Origin: Brevundimonas sp. UBA7506
Lineage (GTDB): Bacteria; Pseudomonadota; Alphaproteobacteria; Caulobacterales; Caulobacteraceae
Reading direction: 5' to 3'
Assembly: GCF_002479495.1 (NCBI RefSeq)
Contig: NZ_DLNQ01000008.1
Span: 36,900 to 100,899 of the forward strand
Length of the DNA: 64,000 nucleotides
In this document: positions 24,799-34,915 of the stretch, in pieces
Layout of the letters: each line of letters starts with the position of its first letter
How positions within the stretch are numbered: position 1 is the stretch's first letter
The notes under the pieces: model-generated
The model's database searches: none
Told to the model about the DNA's origin: nothing
What the model saw: only the letters and a program-made list of their open reading frames with translations
Program-made: the position numbers and the translations under genes

Positions 24799-27700
24799 AT
24801 GAGAGCTTTCCTCCTCGGTTCCACGGTTCTGGTGAGCGCCTTCGCGCTGACGGCTCCGGCGATGGCCCAGTCGGCCGACGCTGCTCAGCCGGTCGCGCAA
24901 GACGTCGCCACCGAAGTGGGCGAGATCGTCGTCACGGGTTCGCGCATCCGCCGCGATCCGACCAACGCGCCGACCCCGCTGATCCAAGTCCAGCGCGAAG
25001 CGCTGCTGACCACCGGCCAGACGACGGTCATGGACTATCTGGCCACCATCCCGGCCCTGGGCAATTCGGTCGTTCCGTCGGACACGACGGGCTCGAACCT
25101 GGGCGACGGCGGCCTGTCGCTGCCGAACCTGCGTTCGCTGGGCTCCAACCGCACCCTGACCCTGGTCGATGGTCGCCGCCACGTCGGTTCGGCCGGCGGC
25201 TCGCTGTCGGTCGACATCGACACCATCCCGCGTCTGCTGATCCAGAACATCGAGATCGTCACGGGCGGCGCCTCGTCGGTTTACGGCGCCGACGCCGTTT
25301 CGGGCGTGCTGAACTTCGTGATGCGCAAGGACTTCGAAGGTCTGGAGATCGACGCCAACTACGGCATGATCAACCAGGGCGGCGAAGCCAACAAGCGCGT
25401 CTCGGCCCTGATCGGCAAGAACTTCTTCGACGACCGTCTGAACGTCTATGCTCACGCTGAATACGAGCAGATCGACGAAGTCACCTCGATGGACATCGAC
25501 TGGATCCGTCGCGCTCCCGTTCGCCTGGGCATCGACGCCGATCCGACCAACGCCCAGTACGACGGCCGCATCGACACCCACGTCTTCACCGGCGTGAAGC
25601 GTCTGGACATTCCGCGTTGGGGTCAGACCACCCTGGCCAACGTCCAGCGTCCCAGCGACCTGACCAACCCGAACGTCGCCTACGCTGACTGCTTCCCCGG
25701 CGGCGAGTTCTCGTACAGCGCCAACTGCTTCGGCGTCGCGCCCGGCAAGACCTTCTGGTACGAAAACGGCGGCGCTCGCCTGGCCAACTTCGGTCAGCGC
25801 GTCGGCGAGACCGGCATCAACCGCCCCTACAACATCGGCGGCGACGGTGAGAACCCGGCCGACTTCTCGACCGGTTCGCGCGTCCCGCGTTCGGAGTCGC
25901 AACGCTATCAGGTCGGCTCGACCTTCAAGCTGACCGACAACATCGAACTGTACGGCGAAGCCAAGTACGTCACGGAAGACACCTTCGACCGCGGCCAGCC
26001 GACCTTCTTCGACGTCGACCTGGTCAACTCCTACGACGCGAACACCGCCAACCCGATCTACGCGGTGAACAACTTCGACCTGCGCTGGGACGACAACGCC
26101 TTCCTGCCGTCGATCGTCAAGGAAGCCATCCGCACCAACGTCGTCACGCCCTACAGCCGCCCGACGGCCGACGCGGCCGGCCAGGCCCTGCCGGGCATCG
26201 CCCTGCAGAACGCCCGCCACACCCTGTTCGGTCCCGACCGCACCCAAGACAACACGCGTGAACTGCAGCGCTACGTCGTCGGCGCCCGCGGCGACTTCGA
26301 CCAGCTCGGCTTCGTCAAGGACATCGCCTGGGATCTGGGCTACACCTACGGCAAGGTCGAGATCGAAAACCGCGAACGCGGCGTCGATGGTCAACGTTTC
26401 GCCCTGGCGGCTGACGCCGTCGTCGACACCGCCGGCCTCGTCAACGGCAAGGCTGGCGAAATCGTCTGCCGCGTCCAACTGCTGAACGCTCAAGGCGTGC
26501 CGAACGGCGCCCTGGGCGACCCGCAACGCGGCGGCGATCTGCGCGACACCCAGTACGGCCGCGACTCGATCTCGCAGTGCACCCCGCTGAACATCTTCGG
26601 CAAGGGCAACCAGAGCGCCGAAGCTCTCGAATACGTCGACGCCGTCATCGGCATCACCGAACGTAACGAGCAGCAGCAATTCCTGGGCTCGGTCTCGGGC
26701 AACCTGTGGGACTTCTGGGGCGCCGGCGCCATCGGCCTGGCCATCGGCGGCGAGTACCGCAAGGAAACGACCGAAGCCACCGGCCGCGATCGCGACACCG
26801 ACGGCCGCCTGCTCTTCCTGAACTCGGGCCCGGACTTCCCGGAAGCCTCCTATGAGTCCAAGGAAGTCTTCACCGAGCTGTCGATCCCGCTGTTCCGCGA
26901 CAGCTTCCTGGGCGAGTACGCCGAGCTGAGCGGTTCGTACCGCTACGCCGACTACTCCACCGTGGGCAACGTCGATGTCTATGGCGTGAACCTGGTCTAT
27001 CGTCCGATCCCGGACATCAGCTTCAAGACCAGCTACAACACCTCGGTTCGGGTGCCTGACCTGGGCGAAAACTTCTCGCCGCTCAGCGAAACCTTCCTGA
27101 ACAACATCGTCGATCCGTGCGCGACCCTGAACATCGCCGCGGTCTCCGAAGCCGACAAGAAGGCCAACCGCATCAAGAACTGCACCGCCCTGGCGGCGCA
27201 GCAAGGCCTGACCTTCGACTTCGCCGGCGCCACCGCCACCAACGCCGACGACTTCAACCCGACCTACACCTCGGGCATCTCCGGTTCGGCCGGCGGCAAC
27301 CCGAACCTGAAGCCGGAAGAATCGACCAGCTTCACCTTCTCGACGGTGCTGAAGCCCCGCTTCATCCCGAACTTCTCGCTGGTCCTCGACTACTACGAGA
27401 TCGAGATCGAACAGGTCATCGCTGCGGTGTCGGCCCAGACGGCGGCGGAAAACTGCGTCAACGGCGACAGCCTCAACGAGGCGGCCTGCTCGACCATCTT
27501 CCGCAACAACCCGAACATCGAGTTCGGCATCGGCGCCCCCAACGGCGACCCGGTGGGCGGCTTCATCGAGGGTTCGCTGAACTACGCCAAGCTGCAAACC
27601 CGCGGCCTGGACGTCACGGCGCGCTACAGCTTCGACTTCGAAGAGATGCTGGGCCGCAACTGGGGCGTTCTGGACTACTCGCTGTCGGGCAACTGGCTGA

Positions 27701-28107
27701 TCGAGCAGAAGAACTTCCTGAACGAAGCCGACCCCGCCGACTACGACGACCTGTCCAGCACGATCGGCTACCCGCGCGTGCGTCTGTCCTCGTCGCTGAC
27801 CTGGACGCCGAACGACGTCTGGAGTGTCAACTGGACGGCGGACTGGCAAGCCGCCCAGGACATCGTCCAGGTTCGCGACTGGGTGCTGAACGCCGACTCG
27901 CGCACCTCGGACCAACTGGACACCGAGAACTTCGTGCGTAACGACGTGACGGTGCGCTGGAACGTTCGTGACGATCTGTCGGTTCGCGCCGGCGTGGTGA
28001 ACCTGTTCGACGCCGAACAGCCGTCCTACCTGGGCACCACCCTGTACTCGAACTTCGACCCCTATGGTCGTCGCTTCTTCGTCGGCCTGAACTACCGTCC
28101 CTGGTAA
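24799..28107 (+). CDS. TonB-dependent outer-membrane receptor
   Basis: A 1102-residue outer-membrane receptor. Residues 1-24 are a signal peptide (ending PAMAQ), and EVGEIVVTGSRIRR at about 37-50 is a TonB-box-like segment leading into the plug domain (LLTTGQTTVMDYLATIP, then IEIVTGGASSVYGADAVSGV). The rest is a 22-strand barrel ending GRRFFVGLNYRPW. The length and plug resemble the large oligosaccharide/peptide-type receptors common in Caulobacterales. The ATG at 24799 suits the signal peptide; an in-frame ATG at 24754 lies inside the leader hairpins. Codon choice is strongly biased, suggesting high expression. The substrate is unknown. Confidence 0.95.
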   Translation: MRAFLLGSTVLVSAFALTAPAMAQSADAAQPVAQDVATEVGEIVVTGSRIRRDPTNAPTPLIQVQREALLTTGQTTVMDYLATIPALGNSVVPSDTTGSNLGDGGLSLPNLRSLGSNRTLTLVDGRRHVGSAGGSLSVDIDTIPRLLIQNIEIVTGGASSVYGADAVSGVLNFVMRKDFEGLEIDANYGMINQGGEANKRVSALIGKNFFDDRLNVYAHAEYEQIDEVTSMDIDWIRRAPVRLGIDADPTNAQYDGRIDTHVFTGVKRLDIPRWGQTTLANVQRPSDLTNPNVAYADCFPGGEFSYSANCFGVAPGKTFWYENGGARLANFGQRVGETGINRPYNIGGDGENPADFSTGSRVPRSESQRYQVGSTFKLTDNIELYGEAKYVTEDTFDRGQPTFFDVDLVNSYDANTANPIYAVNNFDLRWDDNAFLPSIVKEAIRTNVVTPYSRPTADAAGQALPGIALQNARHTLFGPDRTQDNTRELQRYVVGARGDFDQLGFVKDIAWDLGYTYGKVEIENRERGVDGQRFALAADAVVDTAGLVNGKAGEIVCRVQLLNAQGVPNGALGDPQRGGDLRDTQYGRDSISQCTPLNIFGKGNQSAEALEYVDAVIGITERNEQQQFLGSVSGNLWDFWGAGAIGLAIGGEYRKETTEATGRDRDTDGRLLFLNSGPDFPEASYESKEVFTELSIPLFRDSFLGEYAELSGSYRYADYSTVGNVDVYGVNLVYRPIPDISFKTSYNTSVRVPDLGENFSPLSETFLNNIVDPCATLNIAAVSEADKKANRIKNCTALAAQQGLTFDFAGATATNADDFNPTYTSGISGSAGGNPNLKPEESTSFTFSTVLKPRFIPNFSLVLDYYEIEIEQVIAAVSAQTAAENCVNGDSLNEAACSTIFRNNPNIEFGIGAPNGDPVGGFIEGSLNYAKLQTRGLDVTARYSFDFEEMLGRNWGVLDYSLSGNWLIEQKNFLNEADPADYDDLSSTIGYPRVRLSSSLTWTPNDVWSVNWTADWQAAQDIVQVRDWVLNADSRTSDQLDTENFVRNDVTVRWNVRDDLSVRAGVVNLFDAEQPSYLGTTLYSNFDPYGRRFFVGLNYRPW

Positions 28108-28130
28108 TTCCGGTCTGAAGACAGGTTGAA

Positions 28131-28157
28131 GGGCGGCCCGCGAGGGCCGCCCTTTTT
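28131..28157 (+). terminator. Intrinsic terminator of the TonB receptor gene
   Basis: GGGCGGCCC GCGA GGGCCGCCC, a perfect 9-bp stem with tetraloop, followed by five T, 23 bases after the stop. Confidence 0.95.
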
Positions 28158-28322
28158 CTTTGCCTGCTGCAAGGCTTTCCGGGTCTTGCCAGCGGGGGTC
28201 CGGCTCTCTAAACGGGCCGCTTAACCGACAACCTGAACGGATCGGTCGCGGGCCTCGCCCTGCGTCCGGTTTCTTCGCGCGCGTGGAGCCCGGCGCTGAA
28301 CAGTCACGAGGAAAAGGATGCT

Positions 28323-28601
28323 ATGGTGCGCGCTGCTCTGGCCGAGCAGGGCGACAGCGGGATCACCCCGCGCCATACGTTGTTCTATTTCTACGGCGAC
28401 GAGGATGCGCACGGCGATCTCTGCGAGGTCGCGCGTCGTGCGGGTTTTCTGACTCGGGGCCAGGGCGACATGACCGTTCTGGAAACAACCATGCCGGTCG
28501 ATGAGGCGTCGTTCTCGCCTGTGTCGGCCATGATGCAATCCTGGGCCGCGGCCTTCCAGCTCGATTACGACGGCTGGGAGTGCGCGGTCGTGACGAACTG
28601 A
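28323..28601 (+). CDS. RraB-like regulator of ribonuclease E
   Basis: A 92-residue acidic protein. HTLFYFYGDEDAHGDLCEVA, a short beta-strand pair, and the C-terminal LDYDGWECAVV (compare VEYDGWGTY in E. coli RraB) suggest the RraB/DUF1260 ferredoxin-like fold. RraB binds RNase E and changes which mRNAs are cut. The ribosome-binding site GAGGAAAAGG precedes the ATG. It ends nine bases before carB, so the two are coupled. Similarity is by motif only, and an unrelated DUF695-type protein of the same fold is possible. Confidence 0.65.
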   Translation: MVRAALAEQGDSGITPRHTLFYFYGDEDAHGDLCEVARRAGFLTRGQGDMTVLETTMPVDEASFSPVSAMMQSWAAAFQLDYDGWECAVVTN

Positions 28602-28610
28602 GTAACGCCG

Positions 28611-31600
28611 ATGCCCAAGCGCACAGACATCAAGTCCATCCTGATCATCGGCGCCGGCCCGATCGTCATCGGCCAGGCGTGTGAGTTCGACTACTCCGGC
28701 GTTCAGGCCTGCAAGGCGCTGAAGGCCGAGGGTTACCGGGTCATCCTGGTCAACTCGAACCCCGCCACCATCATGACCGACCCGGAGGTGGCCGACGCCA
28801 CCTATATCGAGCCGATCACCCCGGACATCGTCGAGAAGATCATCGCCAAGGAGCGCCCCGACGCCCTCCTGCCGACCATGGGCGGCCAGACCGCGCTGAA
28901 CACGGCCTTGGCCCTGAACGCCTCGGGCGCCCTGGCCAAGTACGGCGTCGAGATGATCGGGGCCAAGGCCGAGGTCATCGACAAGGCCGAGGACCGTCAG
29001 AAGTTCCGCGACGCCATGGACAAGCTGGGTCTGGAATCGCCCCGCTCGCGCGCCATCCACCACATCGAGGAAGCCGACGACGCCCTGGCCTTCGTCGGCC
29101 TGCCCGCCATCATCCGCCCGTCCTTCACCCTGGCCGGCACCGGCGGCGGCATCGCCTATAACATCGAGGAGTTCCACGAGATCGTGGAGCGCGGTCTGGA
29201 CCTGTCGCCGACCACCGAGGTCCTGATCGAAGAGTCGGTCCTGGGCTGGAAGGAATACGAGATGGAGGTCGTCCGCGACACGGCGGACAACTGCATCATC
29301 ATCTGCTCGATCGAGAACGTGGACCCCATGGGCGTCCACACCGGCGACAGCATCACCGTCGCCCCGGCCCTGACGCTGACCGACAAGGAATATCAGCTGA
29401 TGCGCACGGGCTCGATCAACGTCCTGCGCGAGATCGGCGTCGAGACCGGCGGCTCCAACGTCCAGTGGGCGATCAACCCGGCCGACGGCCGCATGGTCGT
29501 CATCGAGATGAACCCGCGCGTGTCGCGCTCCTCGGCCCTGGCCTCCAAGGCCACCGGCTTCCCCATCGCCAAGGTCGCCGCCCGTCTGGCCGTCGGCTAC
29601 ACCCTGGACGAGCTGCAGAACGACATCACCCAGGTCACGCCGGCCAGCTTCGAGCCGAGCATCGACTATGTGGTCACCAAGATCCCGCGCTTCGCGTTTG
29701 AAAAGTATCCGGGTTCGGAACCGCACCTGACCACGGCCATGAAGTCGGTCGGCGAGGTCATGGCCATCGGCCGCACCTTCCAGGAGTCGATGCAGAAGGC
29801 CCTGCGCGGTCTGGAAACCGGCCTGAACGGCTTTGACGAGATCGAGATCGAGGGCGTCGCCGACGCCGACGACGACGCGGGCGCCCGCGCCGCCGTCATC
29901 CGCGCCCTGGGCGAGCCCACGCCGGACCGCATCCGCGTCATCGCCCAGGCCTTCCGCCACGGCCTGACGGTCGAAGACGTCCACGCCGCCTGCTTCTACG
30001 AGCCCTGGTTCCTGCGTCAGATCGCTGACCTGATCCGCACCGAGGGCCACGTCCGCGTCCAGGGCCTGCCCGCGACGGAGACCGAGTTCCGCAAGCTCAA
30101 GGCCAAGGGCTTCTCCGACGCCCGCCTGGCGGCCCTGACCGGCAAGACCGAAGCCGAGGTGCGCGGCGCCCGCCGCGCCCTGAAGGTCCGCCCGACCTTC
30201 AAGCGCATCGACACCTGCGCCGCCGAGTTCGCCTCGGCCACGGCCTATATGTATTCGACCTATGAGACCGGCGCCCTGGGCCAGATCCCCGAGTGCGAAG
30301 CCGCGCCGTCGGACAAGAAGAAGGCCATCATCCTCGGCGGCGGTCCCAACCGCATCGGTCAGGGCATCGAGTTCGACTACTGCTGCTGCCACGCGGCCTT
30401 CGCCTTTGCGGACATCGGCGTCGAGTCGATCATGGTCAACTGCAACCCCGAGACCGTCTCGACCGACTACGACACCTCCGACCGCCTCTACTTCGAGCCC
30501 CTGACGGCCGAGGACGTGCTGGAGCTGATCGACGTTGAACGCTCGAAGGGCGACCTGATCGGCGTCGTCGTTCAGTTCGGCGGCCAGACCCCGCTGAAGC
30601 TGGCCCATGCCCTGCAGGAGGACGGCGTGCCGATCCTGGGCACCAGCGTCGACAGCATCGACCTGGCCGAGGACCGCGAGCGCTTCCAGCAGATGCTGCA
30701 GGCCATCGGCCTGCAACAGCCGCCCAACGGTCTGGCCCGCAGCGCCGAGGAAGCCGCGCAGAAGGCGGAGGAAGTCGGCTATCCCGTCGTGCTGCGCCCC
30801 TCCTATGTTCTTGGCGGCCGCGGCATGATGATCGTCCACGACCGCGAGCAACTGGACCGCTACGTCCACGAGGCCATGCGCGTCTCGGGCGATGATCCGG
30901 TGCTGATCGACCACTATCTGAACCGCGCCACCGAGGTGGACGTCGACGCCCTGTGCGACGACGAGACCGTCTTCGTCGCCGGCGTGCTGGAGCACATCGA
31001 GGAAGCCGGCGTCCACTCGGGCGACAGCGCCTGCTCCATGCCGCCCTTCTCGCTGCGCCCCGAGATCGTGGCCGAACTGAAGCGTCAGACCACCGCCATG
31101 GCCAAGGCCCTGAAGGTGCGCGGCCTGATGAACGTGCAGTTCGCCATCGAGGAGCCGCACAGCGAAAACCCGCGCATCTTCGTGCTGGAAGTGAACCCGC
31201 GCGCCAGCCGCACGGCGCCTTTCGTGGCCAAGACCATCGGCCAGCCGGTCGCCGCCATCGCCGCCAAGGTCATGGCCGGCGAGAAGCTGTCCAGCTTCGG
31301 TCTGGTGGACAAGGACCTGGAGCATATCGCGGTCAAGGAAGCCGTCTTCCCCTTCGCCCGCTTCGCCGGCGTGGACACCATCCTCGGCCCGGAAATGCGT
31401 TCGACCGGCGAGGTCATGGGCCTGGACTGGAAGCGTGACGGCGAGGCCGATCTGGCCCCCGCCTTCGCCCGCGCCTTCGCCAAGTCGCAGATCGGCGGCG
31501 GGACCGTCCTGCCGACCGAAGGCTGCGCCTTCGTCTCGGTCAAGGAAGCCGACAAGCCCTTCATCGTCGAGGCCGTCCGTTCCCTGCTGGAGCAGGGCTT

Positions 31601-31910
31601 CTCGGTGATCGCCACCTCGGGCACCCACGACTATCTGGCGTCGCAGGGCGTCGAGGTCGGTCTGGTCAAGAAGGTGCTGGAAGGCCGCCCCAACATCGTC
31701 GACGCCATGAAGAACGGCGAGGTCCAGTTGGTCTTCAACACCACGGACGGCAAGCAGGCCCTGGCCGACAGCTTCTCCATCCGCCGCACGGCCCTGATGA
31801 TGAAGATCCCCTACTACACCACCGCCGCCGGCTCGCTGGCCGCGGCCCAGGGCATCGCCGCCATCCGCGCCGGCGAACTGGATGTCCGCCCGGTGCAGTC
31901 CTACAACTGA
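28611..31910 (+). CDS. carB: Carbamoyl-phosphate synthase, large subunit
   Basis: A 1099-residue enzyme that makes carbamoyl phosphate from bicarbonate, ammonia and two ATP. It has two homologous halves, each with an ATP-grasp domain: [19 protein letters not shown] and [14 protein letters not shown] in the first, [19 protein letters not shown] and [12 protein letters not shown] in the second. An oligomerisation domain separates them. The final ~150 residues form the MGS-like allosteric domain ([30 protein letters not shown]). Length is normal for the family. It starts nine bases after the RraB-like gene and ends in a strong terminator. Confidence 0.98.
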   Translation: MPKRTDIKSILIIGAGPIVIGQACEFDYSGVQACKALKAEGYRVILVNSNPATIMTDPEVADATYIEPITPDIVEKIIAKERPDALLPTMGGQTALNTALALNASGALAKYGVEMIGAKAEVIDKAEDRQKFRDAMDKLGLESPRSRAIHHIEEADDALAFVGLPAIIRPSFTLAGTGGGIAYNIEEFHEIVERGLDLSPTTEVLIEESVLGWKEYEMEVVRDTADNCIIICSIENVDPMGVHTGDSITVAPALTLTDKEYQLMRTGSINVLREIGVETGGSNVQWAINPADGRMVVIEMNPRVSRSSALASKATGFPIAKVAARLAVGYTLDELQNDITQVTPASFEPSIDYVVTKIPRFAFEKYPGSEPHLTTAMKSVGEVMAIGRTFQESMQKALRGLETGLNGFDEIEIEGVADADDDAGARAAVIRALGEPTPDRIRVIAQAFRHGLTVEDVHAACFYEPWFLRQIADLIRTEGHVRVQGLPATETEFRKLKAKGFSDARLAALTGKTEAEVRGARRALKVRPTFKRIDTCAAEFASATAYMYSTYETGALGQIPECEAAPSDKKKAIILGGGPNRIGQGIEFDYCCCHAAFAFADIGVESIMVNCNPETVSTDYDTSDRLYFEPLTAEDVLELIDVERSKGDLIGVVVQFGGQTPLKLAHALQEDGVPILGTSVDSIDLAEDRERFQQMLQAIGLQQPPNGLARSAEEAAQKAEEVGYPVVLRPSYVLGGRGMMIVHDREQLDRYVHEAMRVSGDDPVLIDHYLNRATEVDVDALCDDETVFVAGVLEHIEEAGVHSGDSACSMPPFSLRPEIVAELKRQTTAMAKALKVRGLMNVQFAIEEPHSENPRIFVLEVNPRASRTAPFVAKTIGQPVAAIAAKVMAGEKLSSFGLVDKDLEHIAVKEAVFPFARFAGVDTILGPEMRSTGEVMGLDWKRDGEADLAPAFARAFAKSQIGGGTVLPTEGCAFVSVKEADKPFIVEAVRSLLEQGFSVIATSGTHDYLASQGVEVGLVKKVLEGRPNIVDAMKNGEVQLVFNTTDGKQALADSFSIRRTALMMKIPYYTTAAGSLAAAQGIAAIRAGELDVRPVQSYN

Positions 31911-31933
31911 GCCTCGGCCCAGTCGTGAAAATC

Positions 31934-31965
31934 AGCCCCCGGCGTTCCGACGCCGGGGGCTTTTT
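31934..31965 (+). terminator. Intrinsic terminator of carB
   Basis: AGCCCCCGGCG TTCCGA CGCCGGGGGCT, an 11-bp perfect stem followed by a T-run, 24 bases after the carB stop. Confidence 0.95.
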
Positions 31966-31992
31966 CTTGCGCCCCATGACACAAGCGGCCTC

Positions 31993-32286
31993 ATGCCCCT
32001 GATCCTGCTGGCCCTCTCCATCGCCAATCTGATCGCCTTCGGCCTGTTCGCCATCGACAAGACGCGGGCCCGATCGGGCCGACGCCGCATCCCCGAGCGC
32101 ACACTGCTGACCGCCGCCCTGTTCGGCGGCCTCGGCGCCGGGCTCGGCCAGCGACTGCTGCGGCACAAGACCCGCAAGCAGCCGTTCGCCGCCTGGCTGG
32201 GCCTGATCCTGACGCTTCACGTCCTGCTCCTGCTGAGCGCCCTGGTCCTCTGGCTCGCCTGCCCCCTCTGGACGGACCCGACGTAA
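31993..32286 (+). CDS. DUF1294 small membrane protein
   Basis: A 97-residue protein. The first helix (LILLALSIANLIAFGLFAID) runs into the DUF1294 signature DKTRARSGRRRIPERTLL; then a Gly-rich helix LFGGLGAGLGQ, the basic HKTRKQPF, and a last helix. The ATG at 31993 starts directly at the first helix; the frame also runs back over the carB terminator. The function is unknown; the family is often fused to cold-shock domains elsewhere. Confidence 0.85.
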   Translation: MPLILLALSIANLIAFGLFAIDKTRARSGRRRIPERTLLTAALFGGLGAGLGQRLLRHKTRKQPFAAWLGLILTLHVLLLLSALVLWLACPLWTDPT

Positions 32287-32325
32287 AGCGCCCAAGCTGA
32301 GCCTTCATCAGACGGAGCCCGTCCC

Positions 32326-32994
32326 ATGATCGTCGTCCATCACCTGAACAACTCCCGCTCGCAGCGTGTGCTCTGGCTGCTGGAGGAGTTGGGTCTGCCT
32401 TATGAGATCAAACGCTATCAGCGGAACCCGGCCACCATGCTGGCCCCGCCCGAGCTGAAGGCGGTGCATCCGCTCGGCAAGTCGCCGGTGCTGGACGACG
32501 GCGACATCCGCGTGGCCGAGACGGGCGCCATCATCGAATACCTGCTGGACGCCTATGATCCGGAGGGGCGACTGCGCCCGACGCGCGGCACGGCGGACGG
32601 ACGACGCTTCAGCTACTGGCTGCACTACGCCGAGGGCTCGGCCATGCCGCCCCTGCTGCTGAAGCTCGTCTTCAGCCAGTTGCCGAAACGGGCGCCGGGT
32701 CTGGTTCGCCCCCTCGTCAACGGCATCGCCGCCAAGGCGCAGCGCACCTTCATCAACCCGCAGTTGAAGAGCCATGCGGACTGGCAGGAGGCCGAACTGG
32801 CCGCCACCGGCTGGTTCGCCGGGCCGCACTTCAGCGCCGCCGACATCATGATGAGCTTCCCGCTGGAGGCCGCCGCCAGCCGCGCCATCGACCTGGCGGC
32901 CTATCCCAACATAGCCCTGTTCCTGAAGGCGATTCACGCCCGCCCGGCCTGGAAACGCGCCCTGGAGCGCGGTGGAGAGTACGCCTACGCCTGA
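32326..32994 (+). CDS. Glutathione S-transferase family protein
   Basis: A 222-residue GST. The thioredoxin-like N-domain has HHLNNSRSQRVLWLLEELGLPYEI, with Ser-x-x-x-x-Arg/Ser in the catalytic position rather than Tyr, then HPLGKSPVLDDG and the ETGAIIEYL glutathione-binding turn. The helical C-domain ends FSAADIMMSFPLEAA. It is a single gene, and its substrate (detoxification or stress) cannot be told from sequence. Confidence 0.9.
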   Translation: MIVVHHLNNSRSQRVLWLLEELGLPYEIKRYQRNPATMLAPPELKAVHPLGKSPVLDDGDIRVAETGAIIEYLLDAYDPEGRLRPTRGTADGRRFSYWLHYAEGSAMPPLLLKLVFSQLPKRAPGLVRPLVNGIAAKAQRTFINPQLKSHADWQEAELAATGWFAGPHFSAADIMMSFPLEAAASRAIDLAAYPNIALFLKAIHARPAWKRALERGGEYAYA

Positions 32995-33062
32995 TCGCGG
33001 CGGTCGATGATCACGGCTTCGCGAGGCTGAAACCCCGCCCCGGCGACGGCGTTTACGCCCCC

Positions 33063-33266
33063 ATGCGCCTGTGCGTCATCTCCCTCGTCGCGGCCCTCGT
33101 CGCCGCTGTCTGCCTGGTCATCGCCTTCATCGCGGCTGGGGTGGGCATGATCTCGGTCCTGTTCGTCCTGGTCGCCGGCGCGGCCCTGGGGCTGATCGTC
33201 TGGACCGCCCTGCGGCGCTGGCTGAGCCGTGAACGGGGGCGTCGCCCGATGCGACAGGAGCCCTGA
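33063..33266 (+). CDS. Hypothetical two-helix membrane protein
   Basis: A 67-residue protein with two hydrophobic segments (ISLVAALVAAVCLVIAFIAA and MISVLFVLVAGAALGLIVW) and a basic tail (RRWLSRERGRRPMRQ), which predicts both ends in the cytoplasm or an inside tail. No family is recognised. Codon use is normal for the window. The start context is weak. Confidence 0.55.
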   Translation: MRLCVISLVAALVAAVCLVIAFIAAGVGMISVLFVLVAGAALGLIVWTALRRWLSRERGRRPMRQEP

Positions 33267-33419
33267 CGTCGCAGCTTGGCTGTGCGCCCGTCGTCCTACT
33301 TGAGTTTGGCGAACAGGCGCCCTACCCTCTTTGCCCGATCACGCGCGCCCCGTGACCGTGACTGTGCCGATTAAACGTCTCTCCTTAGTCTCCGGGCGAA
33401 ACAAGAAACTCACGACACA

Positions 33420-33893
33420 ATGGAAAAAGTGCCGATGACGGCCGAGGGCTACCGTGTCCTCGACGAACAACTGAAGCAATTGAAGCAGGTCGAACGGCCG
33501 AGCGTCATCGCGGCCATCTCCGAGGCCCGCGAGCACGGCGACCTGTCCGAGAACGCCGAGTATCACGCCGCCAAGGAACGCCAAGGCTGGATCGAAGGCT
33601 CGATCGCCGAGATCGAGGACAAGCTGTCGCGCGCCCAGGTCATCGACGTGACCAAGCTGTCGGGCAGCCAGGTCAAGTTCGGCGCCACCGTCACCTTCGT
33701 GGACGAGGACACCGAGGAAGAGGGCGTCTATCAGATCGTCGGCGAGCACGAGGCCGACGTGAAGTCGGGCAAGATCTCCATCGCCTCGCCGATCGCCCGC
33801 GCCCTGATTTCGAAGGAAGTCGGCGACGTGGTCGAGGTCAACACGCCCGGCGGCGTGAAGGCCTATGAGATCCTCAAGGTCGAGTGGAAATAG
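33420..33893 (+). CDS. greA: Transcription elongation factor GreA
   Basis: A 157-residue factor that helps RNA polymerase cleave backtracked transcripts. The N-terminal coiled coil ([20 protein letters not shown]) carries the tip with acidic residues in [19 protein letters not shown], the element that inserts into the polymerase channel. The C-terminal FKBP-like domain ends [18 protein letters not shown]. The last ten bases overlap the start of the ELM1-family gene, so the two are translationally coupled. Confidence 0.96.
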   Translation: MEKVPMTAEGYRVLDEQLKQLKQVERPSVIAAISEAREHGDLSENAEYHAAKERQGWIEGSIAEIEDKLSRAQVIDVTKLSGSQVKFGATVTFVDEDTEEEGVYQIVGEHEADVKSGKISIASPIARALISKEVGDVVEVNTPGGVKAYEILKVEWK

Positions 33894-34915
33894 GCTCGCC
33901 TCCTCACGAGGACGCCACAGGGGCGCGCGGTTCCGCCGCGCGCCCTCTGTCCATCTGGGTCGCATCCGACGGCCGGACCGGCATCCAGAACCAGGCCCTG
34001 GGCCTGGCCGAGGCGGTCGCCCGCCTGACGCCCGCCGACATCGCCATCAAGACCGTCCGCTGGCGGCCCCTGTTCGACCGCTGGCCCTCGGGGCTGAAGA
34101 CCCCCGCCATGCTGGCGCCGGGGTCCTTCGATCCCCGCGCCGCGACCGACTGGCCCGATCTGTGGATCGCCACCGGGCGCGCCAGCCTGCCCCTGTCGGC
34201 CAAGGTCCGCGAGTGGAGCCACGGCAAGACCTTCACGGTCCAGACCCAGGACCCGCGCTGGAAGAACAGCGCCTACGACCTGATCGTCGCCCCCGCCCAT
34301 GACAGCCTGTCCGGCGACAATGTCTTCGAGATCATCGGCAGCCCGCACCGCATCACGCCGCAGCGGCTGGCCGAGGCCGCGCCCGCCTTCGCCGACCGGA
34401 TCGAGGCCCTGCCCCGCCCGCGCGTCACGGTCATGATCGGCGGCACGTCGAAGGCCTTCGACCTGCCCGAGGCCCACGCCGCCGCCCTGGCCGACCAGAT
34501 CAAGACGGCGGTGCAGGCGGCGAAGGGGTCGCTGCTGCTGACCTTCTCCCGTCGCACGCCGGACGCCGCCAAGAGAGTGATGACCGAGCGCCTGTCGGCC
34601 CTGCCCGGCTGGATCTGGGACGGCGGCGGCGACAACCCCCTGTTCGCCATGCTGGCCGCCGCCGATCATGTCCTGGTCACCGAGGACAGCGCCAATATGG
34701 CGACCGAGGCCGCCTCGACCGGCAAGCCCGTCCACATCCTGCCCATGATCGCGCTGAAGCCCGCCGGCAAGTTCGCCCGACTGCACGCTGATCTCGAGGC
34801 CCATGGCGCCGCCCGGTCTTTCGACGGATCGCTGGACGACTGGACCTACGCCCCGCTCAATGAGACCGAGCGGGCGGCCCGCGCCGTGCTGGAGGCCATG
34901 GCCGCGCGCGGCTGA
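33884..34915 (+). CDS. ELM1/GtrOC1-family (DUF1022) putative glycosyltransferase
   Basis: A 343-residue protein of the mitochondrial-fission ELM1 family. It has the GT-B look of glycosyltransferases: [23 protein letters not shown] at about 25-47, [12 protein letters not shown], a central [23 protein letters not shown], and the C-terminal [25 protein letters not shown]. In plants ELM1 recruits dynamin to mitochondria; in bacteria the family is thought to modify envelope sugars. It starts inside greA and its stop abuts the convergent DUF389 stop. Confidence 0.87.
   Translation: MEIGSPPHEDATGARGSAARPLSIWVASDGRTGIQNQALGLAEAVARLTPADIAIKTVRWRPLFDRWPSGLKTPAMLAPGSFDPRAATDWPDLWIATGRASLPLSAKVREWSHGKTFTVQTQDPRWKNSAYDLIVAPAHDSLSGDNVFEIIGSPHRITPQRLAEAAPAFADRIEALPRPRVTVMIGGTSKAFDLPEAHAAALADQIKTAVQAAKGSLLLTFSRRTPDAAKRVMTERLSALPGWIWDGGGDNPLFAMLAAADHVLVTEDSANMATEAASTGKPVHILPMIALKPAGKFARLHADLEAHGAARSFDGSLDDWTYAPLNETERAARAVLEAMAARG

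Noticed and set aside
24715..27915. A 1066-codon leftward open frame opposite the TonB receptor
   Set aside because: Val/Asp/Gly-rich antisense frame without any motif; the sense frame is a full TonB receptor.
28221..31628. A 1135-codon leftward open frame opposite carB
   Set aside because: Antisense of a GC-rich gene with no domain; carB is unmistakable.
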